A DNA stretch of 64,000 nucleotides from CAITSH01 sp025356665 (GTDB lineage: Bacteria; Pseudomonadota; Gammaproteobacteria; Burkholderiales; SG8-39), in the NCBI GenBank assembly GCA_025356665.1, contig JANXRV010000039.1, positions 11,891-75,890 on the forward strand. Reading direction: 5' to 3'. The translations under genes and the position numbers were made by a program. Positions within the stretch are counted from its first letter, which is position 1. Each line of letters starts with the position of its first letter. Below the pieces are notes generated by a model that ran no database searches, was not told where the DNA came from, and saw only the letters and a list, made by a program, of their open reading frames with translations. This document shows, in pieces, positions 24,576 to 32,351 of the stretch.

Positions 24576-25169
24576 TCAGGCCCCCTTCGTATCTTCGCCG
24601 ATCACAATCCGGGTGTCGGACAGGAAGGCGTATTTCGGAACTTCGAGGTTGATCGGCGCGGGTGCGCCCTTGTAGACACGGCCGGCGAAGTCAAACTTCG
24701 ACCCGTGGCAGGGGCAGTAAAAGCCCCCGACCCAGTCTGCGCCCATTTCAGCCTTGGCCTCGCCGGACTTCAACTGGGGTGAGCAGCCAAGGTGGGTGCA
24801 TACCCCGACCAGCACGGCATACTCCTCCTTGATGGAGCGAAAATCGTTCTTGGCGTATTCGGGTTGTTGCGGCACGCTCGACAGGGGATCGGCAACGATG
24901 CCATCGCCCTTCTTGATGCTCTCGAGCATTTCCTTGGTGCGGCGGATAATCCAGACTGGCTTGCCGCGCCATTCGACCACCTGCATGTCGCCGGGGGCGA
25001 GCGTACTGATGTCGGCTTCGACCGGAGCGCCGAGGGCCTTGGCGCGCTCGGAGGGCAACATGGTGGCCGCAAAGGGCAGCGCCGCTGCAACACCGCAGGC
25101 ACCGCCTGCGGCTGCAGTCATGACGATCAGCCTGCGCCGACCGGGGTTCATTTCCGGAGGATTGCTCAT
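24576..25169 (-). CDS. petA: Ubiquinol-cytochrome c reductase Rieske iron-sulfur subunit
   Basis: A 197-residue protein with an N-terminal twin-Arg-like signal anchor (NPGRRRLIVMTAAAGGACGV) and a C-terminal Rieske domain. The cluster ligands are in CTHLGCSP and CPCHGSKFD. The start at 25169 is preceded by GAGAAG-like sequence and gives the usual length. It leads the petABC operon, and the 267-base gap upstream should hold the promoter. Tat export would be served by the tatABC genes nearby. Confidence 0.95.
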   Translation of the reverse strand: MSNPPEMNPGRRRLIVMTAAAGGACGVAAALPFAATMLPSERAKALGAPVEADISTLAPGDMQVVEWRGKPVWIIRRTKEMLESIKKGDGIVADPLSSVPQQPEYAKNDFRSIKEEYAVLVGVCTHLGCSPQLKSGEAKAEMGADWVGGFYCPCHGSKFDFAGRVYKGAPAPINLEVPKYAFLSDTRIVIGEDTKGA

Positions 25170-25436
25170 GACAGGAAAAGCTCCAGTGAGAAGAATTCGG
25201 GGAAGAGCGCGATTATAGCGGACTGATCGTGTTTTCTCCAAATTTTAGAAGCTAAGCCACTGAAATGGAGGGGAAAAGAGCCAGATTTCCATTTACATCC
25301 GGATCCTGGGGCAAAACACCACGAAATTTGCTTGTGCGCTGATTCAACAGCAGATTTCCCGCTACGCCCGCAAAAATCCGCCACCAACGCAAGAGCAATC
25401 GGAAGATCGAGGACGGCGAGCGGCAAGCCGCGGGCC

Positions 25437-26186
25437 TCAGACCGGGTTGGGCACGTCAATGAAGCGGTGCTCGATACCATAGCGTGAGGCGAGGTGGGCG
25501 CCGAGCGCCTGCACACCGAAGCGCTCCGTGGCGTGATGACCGGCGGCAATAAACGCGACGCCGCTCTCGCGCGCCAGATGCACCTGCGGCTCGGAAATTT
25601 CGCCGGTGATGAAGGCGTCCACACCGAGCGCGATCGCGTCCTCGAAATAGCCTTGCGCGCCGCCGGTGCACCAGGCGATGCGCGCAATGCGCTGCGCCGG
25701 ATCGCCGATGACCGTGGGCGCCCGTCCTAGGCGCGACTCGATATGCGCGGCCAATGCCGCCAGGGGCTGCGTCGCCGCAGTGCAACCGTGTGCGACGATA
25801 TTTTGCTCACCCGCCCTGCCCTTTTCAGTAAAACCGAGCAGAGCGCCGAGTTGCGCGTTGTTGCCGTGTTCGGGATGCGCATCCAGCGGCAGGTGGTAAG
25901 CGAACAGGCTGATGTCATGTTGCAACAACAAGCCAATGCGGCGACGGCGCGTGCCGGTGATGCGCCCGTCCTCGCTTTTCCAGAAGTAACCGTGGTGCAC
26001 CAGCAGCGCATCGGCGCCCGCGTCGATCGCCGCCTCAATCAGCGCCTGGCTGGCGCTTACTCCGGTAACCAGGCGCAAAACCCCGGCGCGCCCTTCCACC
26101 TGCAGGCCGTTTGGGCAATAATCGCGAAAGCGCGGCACTTCGAGCAACTGATCGAGGTAGCGGGCCAGGTCATCACGTTGCATCAT
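25437..26186 (-). CDS. Nif3-like dinuclear metal center protein (YbgI family)
   Basis: A 249-residue member of the Nif3/YbgI family, which forms hexameric toroids with two metals per subunit. Markers are FRDYCPNGLQVEGR, GVSASQALIEAAIDAGADALLVHHGYFW (His metal ligands), YHLPLDAHPEHGNNAQLG, DAFITGEISEPQVHLARE and AAGHHATERFGVQALG. The cellular role is not settled; GTP cyclohydrolase-like or DNA-related functions have been proposed for relatives. It is divergent from htrA, with an unusual eight-base tandem array between them. Confidence 0.92.
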   Translation of the reverse strand: MMQRDDLARYLDQLLEVPRFRDYCPNGLQVEGRAGVLRLVTGVSASQALIEAAIDAGADALLVHHGYFWKSEDGRITGTRRRRIGLLLQHDISLFAYHLPLDAHPEHGNNAQLGALLGFTEKGRAGEQNIVAHGCTAATQPLAALAAHIESRLGRAPTVIGDPAQRIARIAWCTGGAQGYFEDAIALGVDAFITGEISEPQVHLARESGVAFIAAGHHATERFGVQALGAHLASRYGIEHRFIDVPNPV

Positions 26187-26259
26187 GCTTCACTATTCAG
26201 TCTCGTTCAGATCCGGGCCATAGTCATGGTCGTCATGGCCGCCGTCGGTGCCATGGGTG

Positions 26260-26327
26260 CAATTATGCAATTACTCGATTGTACAATTGCACGATCGTAA
26301 AATCGTACGTTCGTACGATTGTACGAT
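26260..26327. repeat. Eight-base tandem array (CGATTGTA type)
   Basis: About eight contiguous octamers: CAATTATG, CAATTACT, CGATTGTA, CAATTGCA, CGATCGTA, AAATCGTA, CGTTCGTA, CGATTGTA. It also contains a perfect inverted repeat ATCGTACG-TT-CGTACGAT at 26302-26319. It occupies the divergent nif3-htrA intergenic region about 90 bases upstream of the htrA start, so it overlaps or adjoins promoter DNA. Confidence 0.75.
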
Positions 26328-26412
26328 GGCGCTCAGCTTGCGCGGGTAACCGGACGCAGACTTAGGGCAAGAGGCAGGCTGCAAACCGCGTCATCAGGGA
26401 GCTTCAACCATC

Positions 26413-27588
26413 GTGCGCAAAATTTGGCTCATTTTCAGTCAGGCCGCAACCATCAGCCTCGCCGCGCTGTTTGTGGTGACCACGCTGCGCCCGGAATGGC
26501 TTGGCCGGCAGGGTACGCCCGGCGCGCAGGTGATAGGTTTGAAAGAAGCGAACTCCCCCGAAACCACACCCGGGCAGGGCGCGCCCGGACGCCTGAACTC
26601 TTATAACGACGCAGTGCGCAAGGCGGTGCCCGCAGTAGTGAACATTTTTACCTCCCAGGCGGTAAAGGCACGGCGCCACCCGTTTGCCAATGACCCGTTG
26701 TTCCGGCAGTTTTTCGGCGACCAGATGGAGCAGGAGCAACGCTCCACCGGCCTCGGCTCGGGCGTGATTGTCAGCAGCAAGGGCTATATCCTCACCAACC
26801 ACCACGTCATCGAAGCGGCCGACGAAATCGAAGTGGCCACGGCTGACGGCAAAAAATTCAAGGCACGCGTGGTGGGCAGCGACCCGGACACCGATATCGC
26901 AGTGCTACAGGTGAATACAGAATCCCTGCCCGCAATCACCTTCGGCAACGATGGCGGGCTGCGCGCCGGCGATGTGGTGCTGGCCATCGGCAACCCGTTC
27001 GGGGTCGGCCAGACGGTGACCATGGGCATTGTGTCGGCGGTGGGACGCAGCCACCTTGGCATCAACACCTTCGAGAATTTTATCCAGACCGATGCCGCAA
27101 TCAACCCGGGAAACTCGGGCGGGGCGCTGATCGACAGCAATGGCAACCTGGTCGGCATCAACACCGCCATTTACTCTCAATCGGGCGGATCCATGGGTAT
27201 AGGCTTTGCGATACCGGCTTCGAGCGCGCGGCAGGTGATGGAGAGCATCATCGAAACGGGCAGCGTAACGCGCGGCTGGATCGGCGTGGAAGCGCAGGAG
27301 ATCACCCCGGAGTTGGCCGAATCGTTCAAATTGCCGGTGGTATCAGGCGCGCTAATCGCCGGTGTGATTCGCGGCGGCCCGGCCGACAAGGGCGGCGTCC
27401 GCCCCGGTGATGTACTGCTGCAGGTCGAGGGCAAAGCGGTGACCGACCCGCAAAGCATGCTCACACTGGTGGCGGCGCTGGTGCCGGGCAAGCTGGCCAA
27501 GCTGAAAATCCGCCGCGACACCAAGAACCTGGACGTGCAAGTCGAAGTGGGAAAACGCCCCAACGCACAACGGCAAAAACCCCGTTAG
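26413..27588 (+). CDS. Membrane-anchored HtrA/Deg-family serine protease
   Basis: A 391-residue periplasmic protease. An N-terminal hydrophobic anchor (IFSQAATISLAALFVVTTL) precedes the trypsin-like domain, with the catalytic triad at H131 (LTNHHVIE), D161 (DPDTDIAVL) and S235 (NPGNSGGAL). One PDZ domain follows (about 287-380). The single PDZ and uncleaved anchor resemble DegS/AlgW, which cleave anti-sigma factors, but some DegQ-like proteins in betaproteobacteria look the same. It starts with GTG at 26413 after GGGAG. Convergent with tatC. Confidence 0.92.
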   Translation: MRKIWLIFSQAATISLAALFVVTTLRPEWLGRQGTPGAQVIGLKEANSPETTPGQGAPGRLNSYNDAVRKAVPAVVNIFTSQAVKARRHPFANDPLFRQFFGDQMEQEQRSTGLGSGVIVSSKGYILTNHHVIEAADEIEVATADGKKFKARVVGSDPDTDIAVLQVNTESLPAITFGNDGGLRAGDVVLAIGNPFGVGQTVTMGIVSAVGRSHLGINTFENFIQTDAAINPGNSGGALIDSNGNLVGINTAIYSQSGGSMGIGFAIPASSARQVMESIIETGSVTRGWIGVEAQEITPELAESFKLPVVSGALIAGVIRGGPADKGGVRPGDVLLQVEGKAVTDPQSMLTLVAALVPGKLAKLKIRRDTKNLDVQVEVGKRPNAQRQKPR

Positions 27589-27602
27589 CCCCCCGGGGGC
27601 TT
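27585..27602. terminator. GC palindrome between convergent htrA and tatC
   Basis: The 12-base gap between the two stop codons is part of a palindrome (AGCCCC/GGGGCT core, overlapping both stops). It has no T tract, so intrinsic termination is doubtful, but it is the only candidate stop signal for both converging transcripts. Confidence 0.3.
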
Positions 27603-28419
27603 ACTTGCCCTGCTCGGCTGGCGCCGCGGCGTCGGGCGTCTCTGTGGAAGCCGTGGAAGTCGTGGAATCAGCCGGCTTGGCCGCATCCGGATCAGTGTCC
27701 GGGCGCTTGCCAATGAAGCGGCCCAGAATGATGCCCATTTCGTAAAGCAGGCACATTGGCACGGCCAGCAGCAATTGCGACAACACATCGGGCGGTGTCA
27801 CCACCGCAGCCACGACAAAGGAGCCGACGATGACGTAAGGCCGCGCCTCGTTGAGCTGCTTGACGTTCACCAGGCCCATGCGCACCAGGACCACCACAAC
27901 GATGGGGATCTCGAAGGTCACACCGAAGGCGATGAACATGGTGATGACAAAGTTGAGGTATTGCTCGATGTCAGGCGCCGGGGTGATGCTCTTGGGGGCG
28001 AACTCGTTGATGAATGAAAAAATCTTGCCGAACACGAAAAAATAGCAAAAACCGACGCCGGCGAGAAACAGCACGGTACTCGCCACAATGACCGGCATGG
28101 CGAAACGTTTTTCATGCTGATAGAGGCCAGGCGCAACAAAAGCCCAAGCCTGGTAGAGCACGAAGGGCAGCGCGACCATGAACGCGACCATCATGGTGAC
28201 CTTTACCGGGATGAGGAAGGGCGTGACCACGCCGGTGGCGATCATCTTGGTGCCCTCGGGCAACGCCTTCATCAGCGGCATGGCCAGCACATCGTAGATG
28301 GCCGAGGAGCCGGGCCAGAAAAACAGCACGACAAAGACCACTGCCACGGCGAGCAGCGCGCGCAGCAGGCGGTCACGCAACTCCACGAGGTGGGAGATAA
28401 AGGTGTCCTGGACGCTCAC
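27601..28419 (-). CDS. tatC: Sec-independent protein translocase TatC
   Basis: A 272-residue membrane protein with six helices. It starts MSVQDTFISHLVELRDRLLR, the conserved signal-peptide-binding N terminus, and contains VTPFLIPVKVTMMVAF, ALPFVLYQAWAFVAPGLYQH and the conserved Glu/Phe-rich loop FEIPIVVVVLVRMG. The C-terminal tail beyond residue 245 is low-complexity and cytoplasmic. Its start overlaps the end of tatB by four bases. Confidence 0.96.
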   Translation of the reverse strand: MSVQDTFISHLVELRDRLLRALLAVAVVFVVLFFWPGSSAIYDVLAMPLMKALPEGTKMIATGVVTPFLIPVKVTMMVAFMVALPFVLYQAWAFVAPGLYQHEKRFAMPVIVASTVLFLAGVGFCYFFVFGKIFSFINEFAPKSITPAPDIEQYLNFVITMFIAFGVTFEIPIVVVVLVRMGLVNVKQLNEARPYVIVGSFVVAAVVTPPDVLSQLLLAVPMCLLYEMGIILGRFIGKRPDTDPDAAKPADSTTSTASTETPDAAAPAEQGK

Positions 28420-29000
28420 GCGCTTCCCGTCTTGGTAGTGCCGGCCGGTGTTGCCTGCGCGTCGCCGGACACCGCAGGTGTGACCGGTATCGCGGGTGCA
28501 GGTGCGGTTGCGGGTGCGGCTTCGGGCACCGGGGTGGTAAAGACCGAATCGAAGGGCTCGGCGGCGGGTACCGCAATATCGACCGCGGGCGCCTGCATCG
28601 AGGGGATGCCCTCGGCGCTGGCCAAAATGGCCGCATCGAGGCTTTCATTGCTGCCGGTCGAGTCGCCCAGGGTGTTGCTAACCGGGTTGCCGGCATCGGC
28701 GAGCGCCTCCGATAGGGGTGCGGCGATACTCTGGTTGAGATCCTGCTCGGCGGCACTCACCTGGGTTGTAATGGAACTTTCAACCTCCTTGGCCGCATCC
28801 TGGAACTGCGTCTGGATTTTGCGCAGTTCGTCGAGTTCCATTTCGCGGTTGATGTCCGCCTTGACGTCATTGACGTAGCGCTGCAGGCGACCGACCAACA
28901 GGCCGACCGTACGGGCGACCTTGGGCAGCCGCTCGGGGCCGATCACGACCAGCGCGACGACACCGATGACAACTAGTTCGGAGAATCCGACATCAAACAT
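28416..29000 (-). CDS. tatB: Sec-independent protein translocase TatB
   Basis: A 194-residue protein with a single N-terminal helix (FSELVVIGVVALVVIGPERLP, Glu at position 8 being typical of TatB), a short amphipathic helix, then a long charged helix (about 45-110) and a Pro/Ala/Thr-rich tail. It forms the receptor complex with TatC. It is separated from tatA by 100 bases that contain a terminator-like hairpin, so its level may be set below that of TatA. Confidence 0.95.
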   Translation of the reverse strand: MFDVGFSELVVIGVVALVVIGPERLPKVARTVGLLVGRLQRYVNDVKADINREMELDELRKIQTQFQDAAKEVESSITTQVSAAEQDLNQSIAAPLSEALADAGNPVSNTLGDSTGSNESLDAAILASAEGIPSMQAPAVDIAVPAAEPFDSVFTTPVPEAAPATAPAPAIPVTPAVSGDAQATPAGTTKTGSA

Positions 29001-29038
29001 GGTTGAGGGGGCTTGGAAAGAGGGGGTTGCGAAGACTG

Positions 29039-29069
29039 AAAAAACAAACCGCGCAGGGTCGCGCGGTTT
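29039..29069 (-). terminator. Rho-independent terminator between tatA and tatB
   Basis: Perfect nine-base arms AAACCGCGC/GCGCGGTTT with a six-base loop. In the minus-strand transcript the hairpin is followed by G and then six U (plus strand A29039-29044). It lies directly after tatA within the apparent tatABC operon. Confidence 0.8.
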
Positions 29070-29100
29070 GCAGGGAACAGAGCGACGCCTGGCCGGCGCG

Positions 29101-29325
29101 TCAGGCCTTGCTCTCGGTCTTTTTCTGCACTTCCACGTCTATCGTGCGCCCGGTGACCTGCGCATCCGCCGGCTTGTCCGCCGCACCCGATTCCTTCATG
29201 CCGTCCTTGAAACCTTTCACTGCACCGCCAAGGTCGGATCCCATGTTGCGCAGTTTCTTGGTGCCAAACACCAACATCACGATGACAAGGACGATCAGCC
29301 AGTGCCATATGCTGAAAGAACCCAT
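29101..29325 (-). CDS. tatA: Sec-independent protein translocase TatA
   Basis: A 74-residue pore-forming subunit: an N-terminal helix (SIWHWLIVLVIVMLVFGTKK), the FG hinge, then an amphipathic helix (LRNMGSDLGGAVKGFKDGMK) and a short acidic tail. GGAGG stands seven bases before the ATG. It follows the HIT gene by 78 bases. TatA is needed in excess over TatBC, which suits the terminator immediately downstream. Confidence 0.95.
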   Translation of the reverse strand: MGSFSIWHWLIVLVIVMLVFGTKKLRNMGSDLGGAVKGFKDGMKESGAADKPADAQVTGRTIDVEVQKKTESKA

Positions 29326-29403
29326 TATTGCCTCCGTTACTCCGTTACGTTTATTGGCTATTCGAATCGGGGCGTGCCGGCATCAGCCGTACGCACCCGC
29401 TCG

Positions 29404-29775
29404 CTATTTGTTTCTGACCAGCATCGGGCCCAAAATTTCGGGGCCGCCAATGACATGCATGTGCACATGATACACCTCCTGCCGCCCCACGCGCCCGGTG
29501 TTGATGATGGTGCGAAAGCCTTCGCCGGCGCCCTGCTCGCGCGCGAGGCGTCCCGCCACCGTCAGCATCTTGCCCATGGCGTCGCGGTGCGCAGGGCCGG
29601 CCTCGTACAAGCTGGCGACGTGCGTTTTCGGGATGATGAGGAAATGCACCGGCGCAATCGGATGCAGGTCGTGGAAGGCGAGCACCTCCTCGTCCTCATA
29701 GACTTTTTTTGACGGAATTTCACCCCTGACGATCTTGCAGAACACGCAGTCCGGGTCGTGCGCGCCGGTTGACAT
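29404..29775 (-). CDS. HIT-family nucleotide hydrolase (HinT-like)
   Basis: A 123-residue histidine triad protein, probably a purine nucleoside phosphoramidase. It has CVFCKIVRGEIPSKKVYED near the N terminus and the triad HVHMHVIGG near the C terminus. The ATG at 29775 overlaps the hisE stop by one base (TGATG). The long frame continuing upstream is antisense-like and ignored. This gene normally closes the his operon before tatA in betaproteobacteria. Confidence 0.93.
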   Translation of the reverse strand: MSTGAHDPDCVFCKIVRGEIPSKKVYEDEEVLAFHDLHPIAPVHFLIIPKTHVASLYEAGPAHRDAMGKMLTVAGRLAREQGAGEGFRTIINTGRVGRQEVYHVHMHVIGGPEILGPMLVRNK

Positions 29776-30137
29776 CAGTGCTTCTCCGATTCGCTGCGGA
29801 CATTGTCCTTGCGCGCGGCTTTTTCGTCTATGCCGGAAATGCCCTCGCGGCGGCGCAACTCCATCAGCACATCGGAGGGCTTGAGACCGTAGTGCGCCAG
29901 CATGACGATGCAATGAAACCACAAGTCGGCGGTCTCGCCAACGATACGCAGCCGGTCGCCGTCCTTGGCCGCCATGACGGTCTCGGTGGCTTCTTCGCCG
30001 ATTTTCTTGAGGATGGCGTCCTCGCCTTTGGCGAACAGGCGCGACACGTAAGAGGCTTCCGGGTCGCCGCCCTTGCGCGATTCCATCAATTCGGCCAAGC
30101 GCGTAAGGATGTCGCCCAGATGCTGTTCATTTCCCAT
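29775..30137 (-). CDS. hisE: Phosphoribosyl-ATP pyrophosphatase
   Basis: A 120-residue enzyme of the second step of histidine synthesis, with an all-alpha MazG-like fold. Motifs are LAELMESRKGGDPEASYVSR, LKKIGEEATETVMAAKDGD (acidic metal-binding residues) and ETADLWFHCIVMLAHYGLKP. It overlaps hisI by 11 bases and the HIT gene by one, so it is a separate protein from HisI here, not a fusion. Confidence 0.95.
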   Translation of the reverse strand: MGNEQHLGDILTRLAELMESRKGGDPEASYVSRLFAKGEDAILKKIGEEATETVMAAKDGDRLRIVGETADLWFHCIVMLAHYGLKPSDVLMELRRREGISGIDEKAARKDNVRSESEKH

Positions 30138-30510
30138 AAATCTCCTTCGGGTCCTTCAGGACCGGATCGGTGACCAGCCACTGGCCATTGTCCAGTTTCT
30201 GGAAAAAGCAGTGATGGCGGCCGGTGTGGCAGGCAATGCCGCCGACCTGCTCGACCTTGAGCAAAAGCACGTCCTCGTCGCAGTCGAGCCGGATCTCGAG
30301 CACCTTTTGCACATAGCCCGACTCTTCGCCCTTGTGCCAAAGTTTGCGGCGCGAGCGCGACCAGTACACCGCCTTGCCGCCTGCGGCGGTAGCCTCCAGC
30401 GCATCACGGTTCATCCAGGCGAGGGTCAGCACCTTGTTGGTGGTCGCCTCCTGGGTGATGACCGGCACCAGGCCGTTGGCGTCCCAGCGGATCTTGTCGA
30501 GCCAGTTCAT
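30127..30510 (-). CDS. hisI: Phosphoribosyl-AMP cyclohydrolase
   Basis: A 127-residue zinc enzyme for the third step of histidine synthesis. Conserved blocks are LTLAWMNRDALEAT, YWSRSRRKLWHKGEESG, DCDEDVLLLKVEQ and ACHTGRHHCFF, containing the metal-binding Cys and Asp residues. The start MNWLDKIRWD at 30510 is firm from the family, yet no Shine-Dalgarno sequence precedes it: pyrimidine-rich heptads reach to within a few bases of the ATG. Confidence 0.95.
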   Translation of the reverse strand: MNWLDKIRWDANGLVPVITQEATTNKVLTLAWMNRDALEATAAGGKAVYWSRSRRKLWHKGEESGYVQKVLEIRLDCDEDVLLLKVEQVGGIACHTGRHHCFFQKLDNGQWLVTDPVLKDPKEIYGK

Positions 30511-30512
30511 AT

Positions 30513-30672
30513 GTTGGGAAATGGGAAATGGAAAATGGGAAATAGGGAATGGTAACTGGTGAATAGCAAATGGTAACCCCGCGCACTCGCGAAAGGTCGC
30601 AGGCCTACCATTCCCCATTCCCTATTTCCCATTCCCCGTTCCCTATTCTCCATTCACCATTCACCATTCACC
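30513..30672. repeat. Heptad inverted repeat filling the hisF-hisI gap
   Basis: One arm (about 30514-30577) is made of GGGAAATG/GGGAATG-like units and the other (30605-30672) of CATTCCC/CATTCACC units, separated by about 27 bases. In the his mRNA the purine arm comes first and the pyrimidine arm ends next to the hisI start codon. The two arms can pair over much of their length with mismatches. Confidence 0.75.
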
Positions 30673-30677
30673 GCCCC

Positions 30678-31442
30678 TCAAAGCCTCACCTCGATGCCGC
30701 GCGTTGCCATGTATTCCTTGACCTGCCTCACGCTCAGTTCGCCGTAGTGGAAGACGCTGGCGGCGAGCACGGCATCGGCCTTGCCCTCAAGTATGCCGGC
30801 GGCGAAGTGATCGAGCGTACCGACACCGCCAGAGGCGATCACCGGCACGTCCACGGCCGCGGCCACCGCGCATGTCAATGCAAGGTCGAAGCCCGACTTG
30901 GTGCCATCGCGATCCATGCTGGTGAGCAGGAGTTCACCCGCGCCCATTTGCTGCATTTTTCGCGCCCATTCGACCACGTCGAGGCCGGTGGCCTGGCGTC
31001 CGCCATGCGTGAACACTTCCCAGCCCGCCCCCGCGGCCTTTTTTTTCGCATCAATGGCGACCACGATGCATTGCGAACCGTAACGAGCGCTCGCCTCTTG
31101 AACAAGGGCCGGATTGTGCACCGCGGAGGAATTGACGGAGACCTTGTCGGCGCCGGCGTTGAGCAGTCGCTGCACGTCCGCCACTTCGCGCACGCCGCCG
31201 CCGACGGTTAGCGGGATGAACACCTGGGAGGCGACCGCCTCGATGATATGCAGGATCAGGTCGCGCCCATCGGAGGTGGCGGTGATGTCGAGGAAGGTCA
31301 ACTCGTCGGCGCCCTGCTCGTCGTAGCGACGGGCGATCTCGACCGGGTCGCCGGCATCGCGCAATTGGACAAAGTTCACCCCCTTGACCACACGGCCGCG
31401 GGTGACATCAAGACAGGGAATAATGCGCTTGGCTAATGGCAT
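30678..31442 (-). CDS. hisF: Imidazole glycerol phosphate synthase, cyclase subunit
   Basis: A 254-residue beta/alpha barrel. It has the catalytic Asp in IIPCLDVTRGRVVKG near residue 11, LTFLDITATSDGRD, TVGGGVREVADVQRLLNAGADKVSVNSSAV, a second catalytic Asp in LLTSMDRDGTKSGFD, and the phosphate-binding ASGGVGTLDHF. It pairs with HisH. The ATG is preceded directly by CATTCCCC heptads with no ribosome-binding site. Confidence 0.96.
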   Translation of the reverse strand: MPLAKRIIPCLDVTRGRVVKGVNFVQLRDAGDPVEIARRYDEQGADELTFLDITATSDGRDLILHIIEAVASQVFIPLTVGGGVREVADVQRLLNAGADKVSVNSSAVHNPALVQEASARYGSQCIVVAIDAKKKAAGAGWEVFTHGGRQATGLDVVEWARKMQQMGAGELLLTSMDRDGTKSGFDLALTCAVAAAVDVPVIASGGVGTLDHFAAGILEGKADAVLAASVFHYGELSVRQVKEYMATRGIEVRL

Positions 31443-31533
31443 GGGGAATGGGGAATGGGGAATGGGGAATGGAGAACGGTTTCAGCCCTTCACCATTTCC
31501 TATTTACCATTCACCATTCACCATTTACGGCTT
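31441..31533. repeat. Heptad inverted repeat filling the hisA-hisF gap
   Basis: Plus-strand units GGGAATG repeat about four times at 31443-31472, and CACCATT/TACCATT units fill 31490-31533. In mRNA sense GGTGAATGG-type units pair with CCATTCCCC-type units (eight of nine positions per unit). The pyrimidine arm ends at the hisF ATG. Same polarity as the array before hisI. Confidence 0.75.
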
Positions 31534-31540
31534 CTGCCAT

Positions 31541-32287
31541 TCACTCCTTGGCCGCCAGCTTGTCGGCCATTTCCTGGGCCTTCTTGAAATCGAGCGTACC
31601 CTCGTAGATGGCGCGCCCGGTGATGACACCGTTCACCCCCTCGGACTCGATCTTGCACAATTCATTAAGGTCGGTGAGGCTGGTGAGGCCTCCCGATGCG
31701 ATCACCGGAATGGTCAGTTCGCGCGCAAGCTTGACCGTGGCCTCGACGTTGACGCCGGTGAGCATGCCATCGCGGCCGATGTCGGTGTAGATCACCGCTT
31801 CGACGCCGTAATCCTGAAACTTGTGCGCGAGGTCGACGACATCGTGCCCGGTCATTTTTGACCAACCCTCGACCGCAACCTTGCCCTCCTTGGCATCGAG
31901 TCCGACGATGATGTGGCCGGAGAATGCGGTGCAGGCGTCGCGCAGGAACCCGGGGTTCTTCACCGCCGCCGTCCCGATGATGATGTAGCTCACACCGGCG
32001 TCGATGTAGCGCTCGATGGTATCGAGATCGCGAATACCCCCACCCAACTGCACCGGCAGGTCGTCGCCCACCGCCTGCAAAATGGAGCGGATCACCGCCT
32101 CGTTCTTGGGCTTGCCGGCGACCGCGCCATTCAGGTCGACAAGATGCAGGCGTCGCGCGCCCTGGGCCAGCCAATGCCTGGCCATGGCGGCCGGATCCTC
32201 GGAGAAAACCGTGGACTGGTTCATGTCACCCTGCTTGAGGCGAACGCAATGCCCGTCTTTGATGTCGATGGCCGGAATGATCAGCAT
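31541..32287 (-). CDS. hisA: ProFAR isomerase (HisA)
   Basis: A 248-residue beta/alpha barrel isomerase. It shows the catalytic Asp in IIPAIDIKDGHCVRLKQGD, LHLVDLNGAVAGKP, QLGGGIRDLDTIERYIDAGV and the second Asp in VIYTDIGRDGMLTGVN. The family half-barrel repeats and phosphate sites are intact. It is preceded by hisH with a 64-base gap and followed by the heptad array. Confidence 0.96.
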   Translation of the reverse strand: MLIIPAIDIKDGHCVRLKQGDMNQSTVFSEDPAAMARHWLAQGARRLHLVDLNGAVAGKPKNEAVIRSILQAVGDDLPVQLGGGIRDLDTIERYIDAGVSYIIIGTAAVKNPGFLRDACTAFSGHIIVGLDAKEGKVAVEGWSKMTGHDVVDLAHKFQDYGVEAVIYTDIGRDGMLTGVNVEATVKLARELTIPVIASGGLTSLTDLNELCKIESEGVNGVITGRAIYEGTLDFKKAQEMADKLAAKE

Positions 32288-32351
32288 GGGAGTTTATAAA
32301 TAAAGAGGTGCATGGGACCAGCGCGATGCTTTGGCGCGGGAAGGAAGGGGT

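Noticed and set aside
9319..31533. The short tandem arrays as CRISPR
   Set aside because: Units are 7-9 bases with no spacers, and there are no cas genes.
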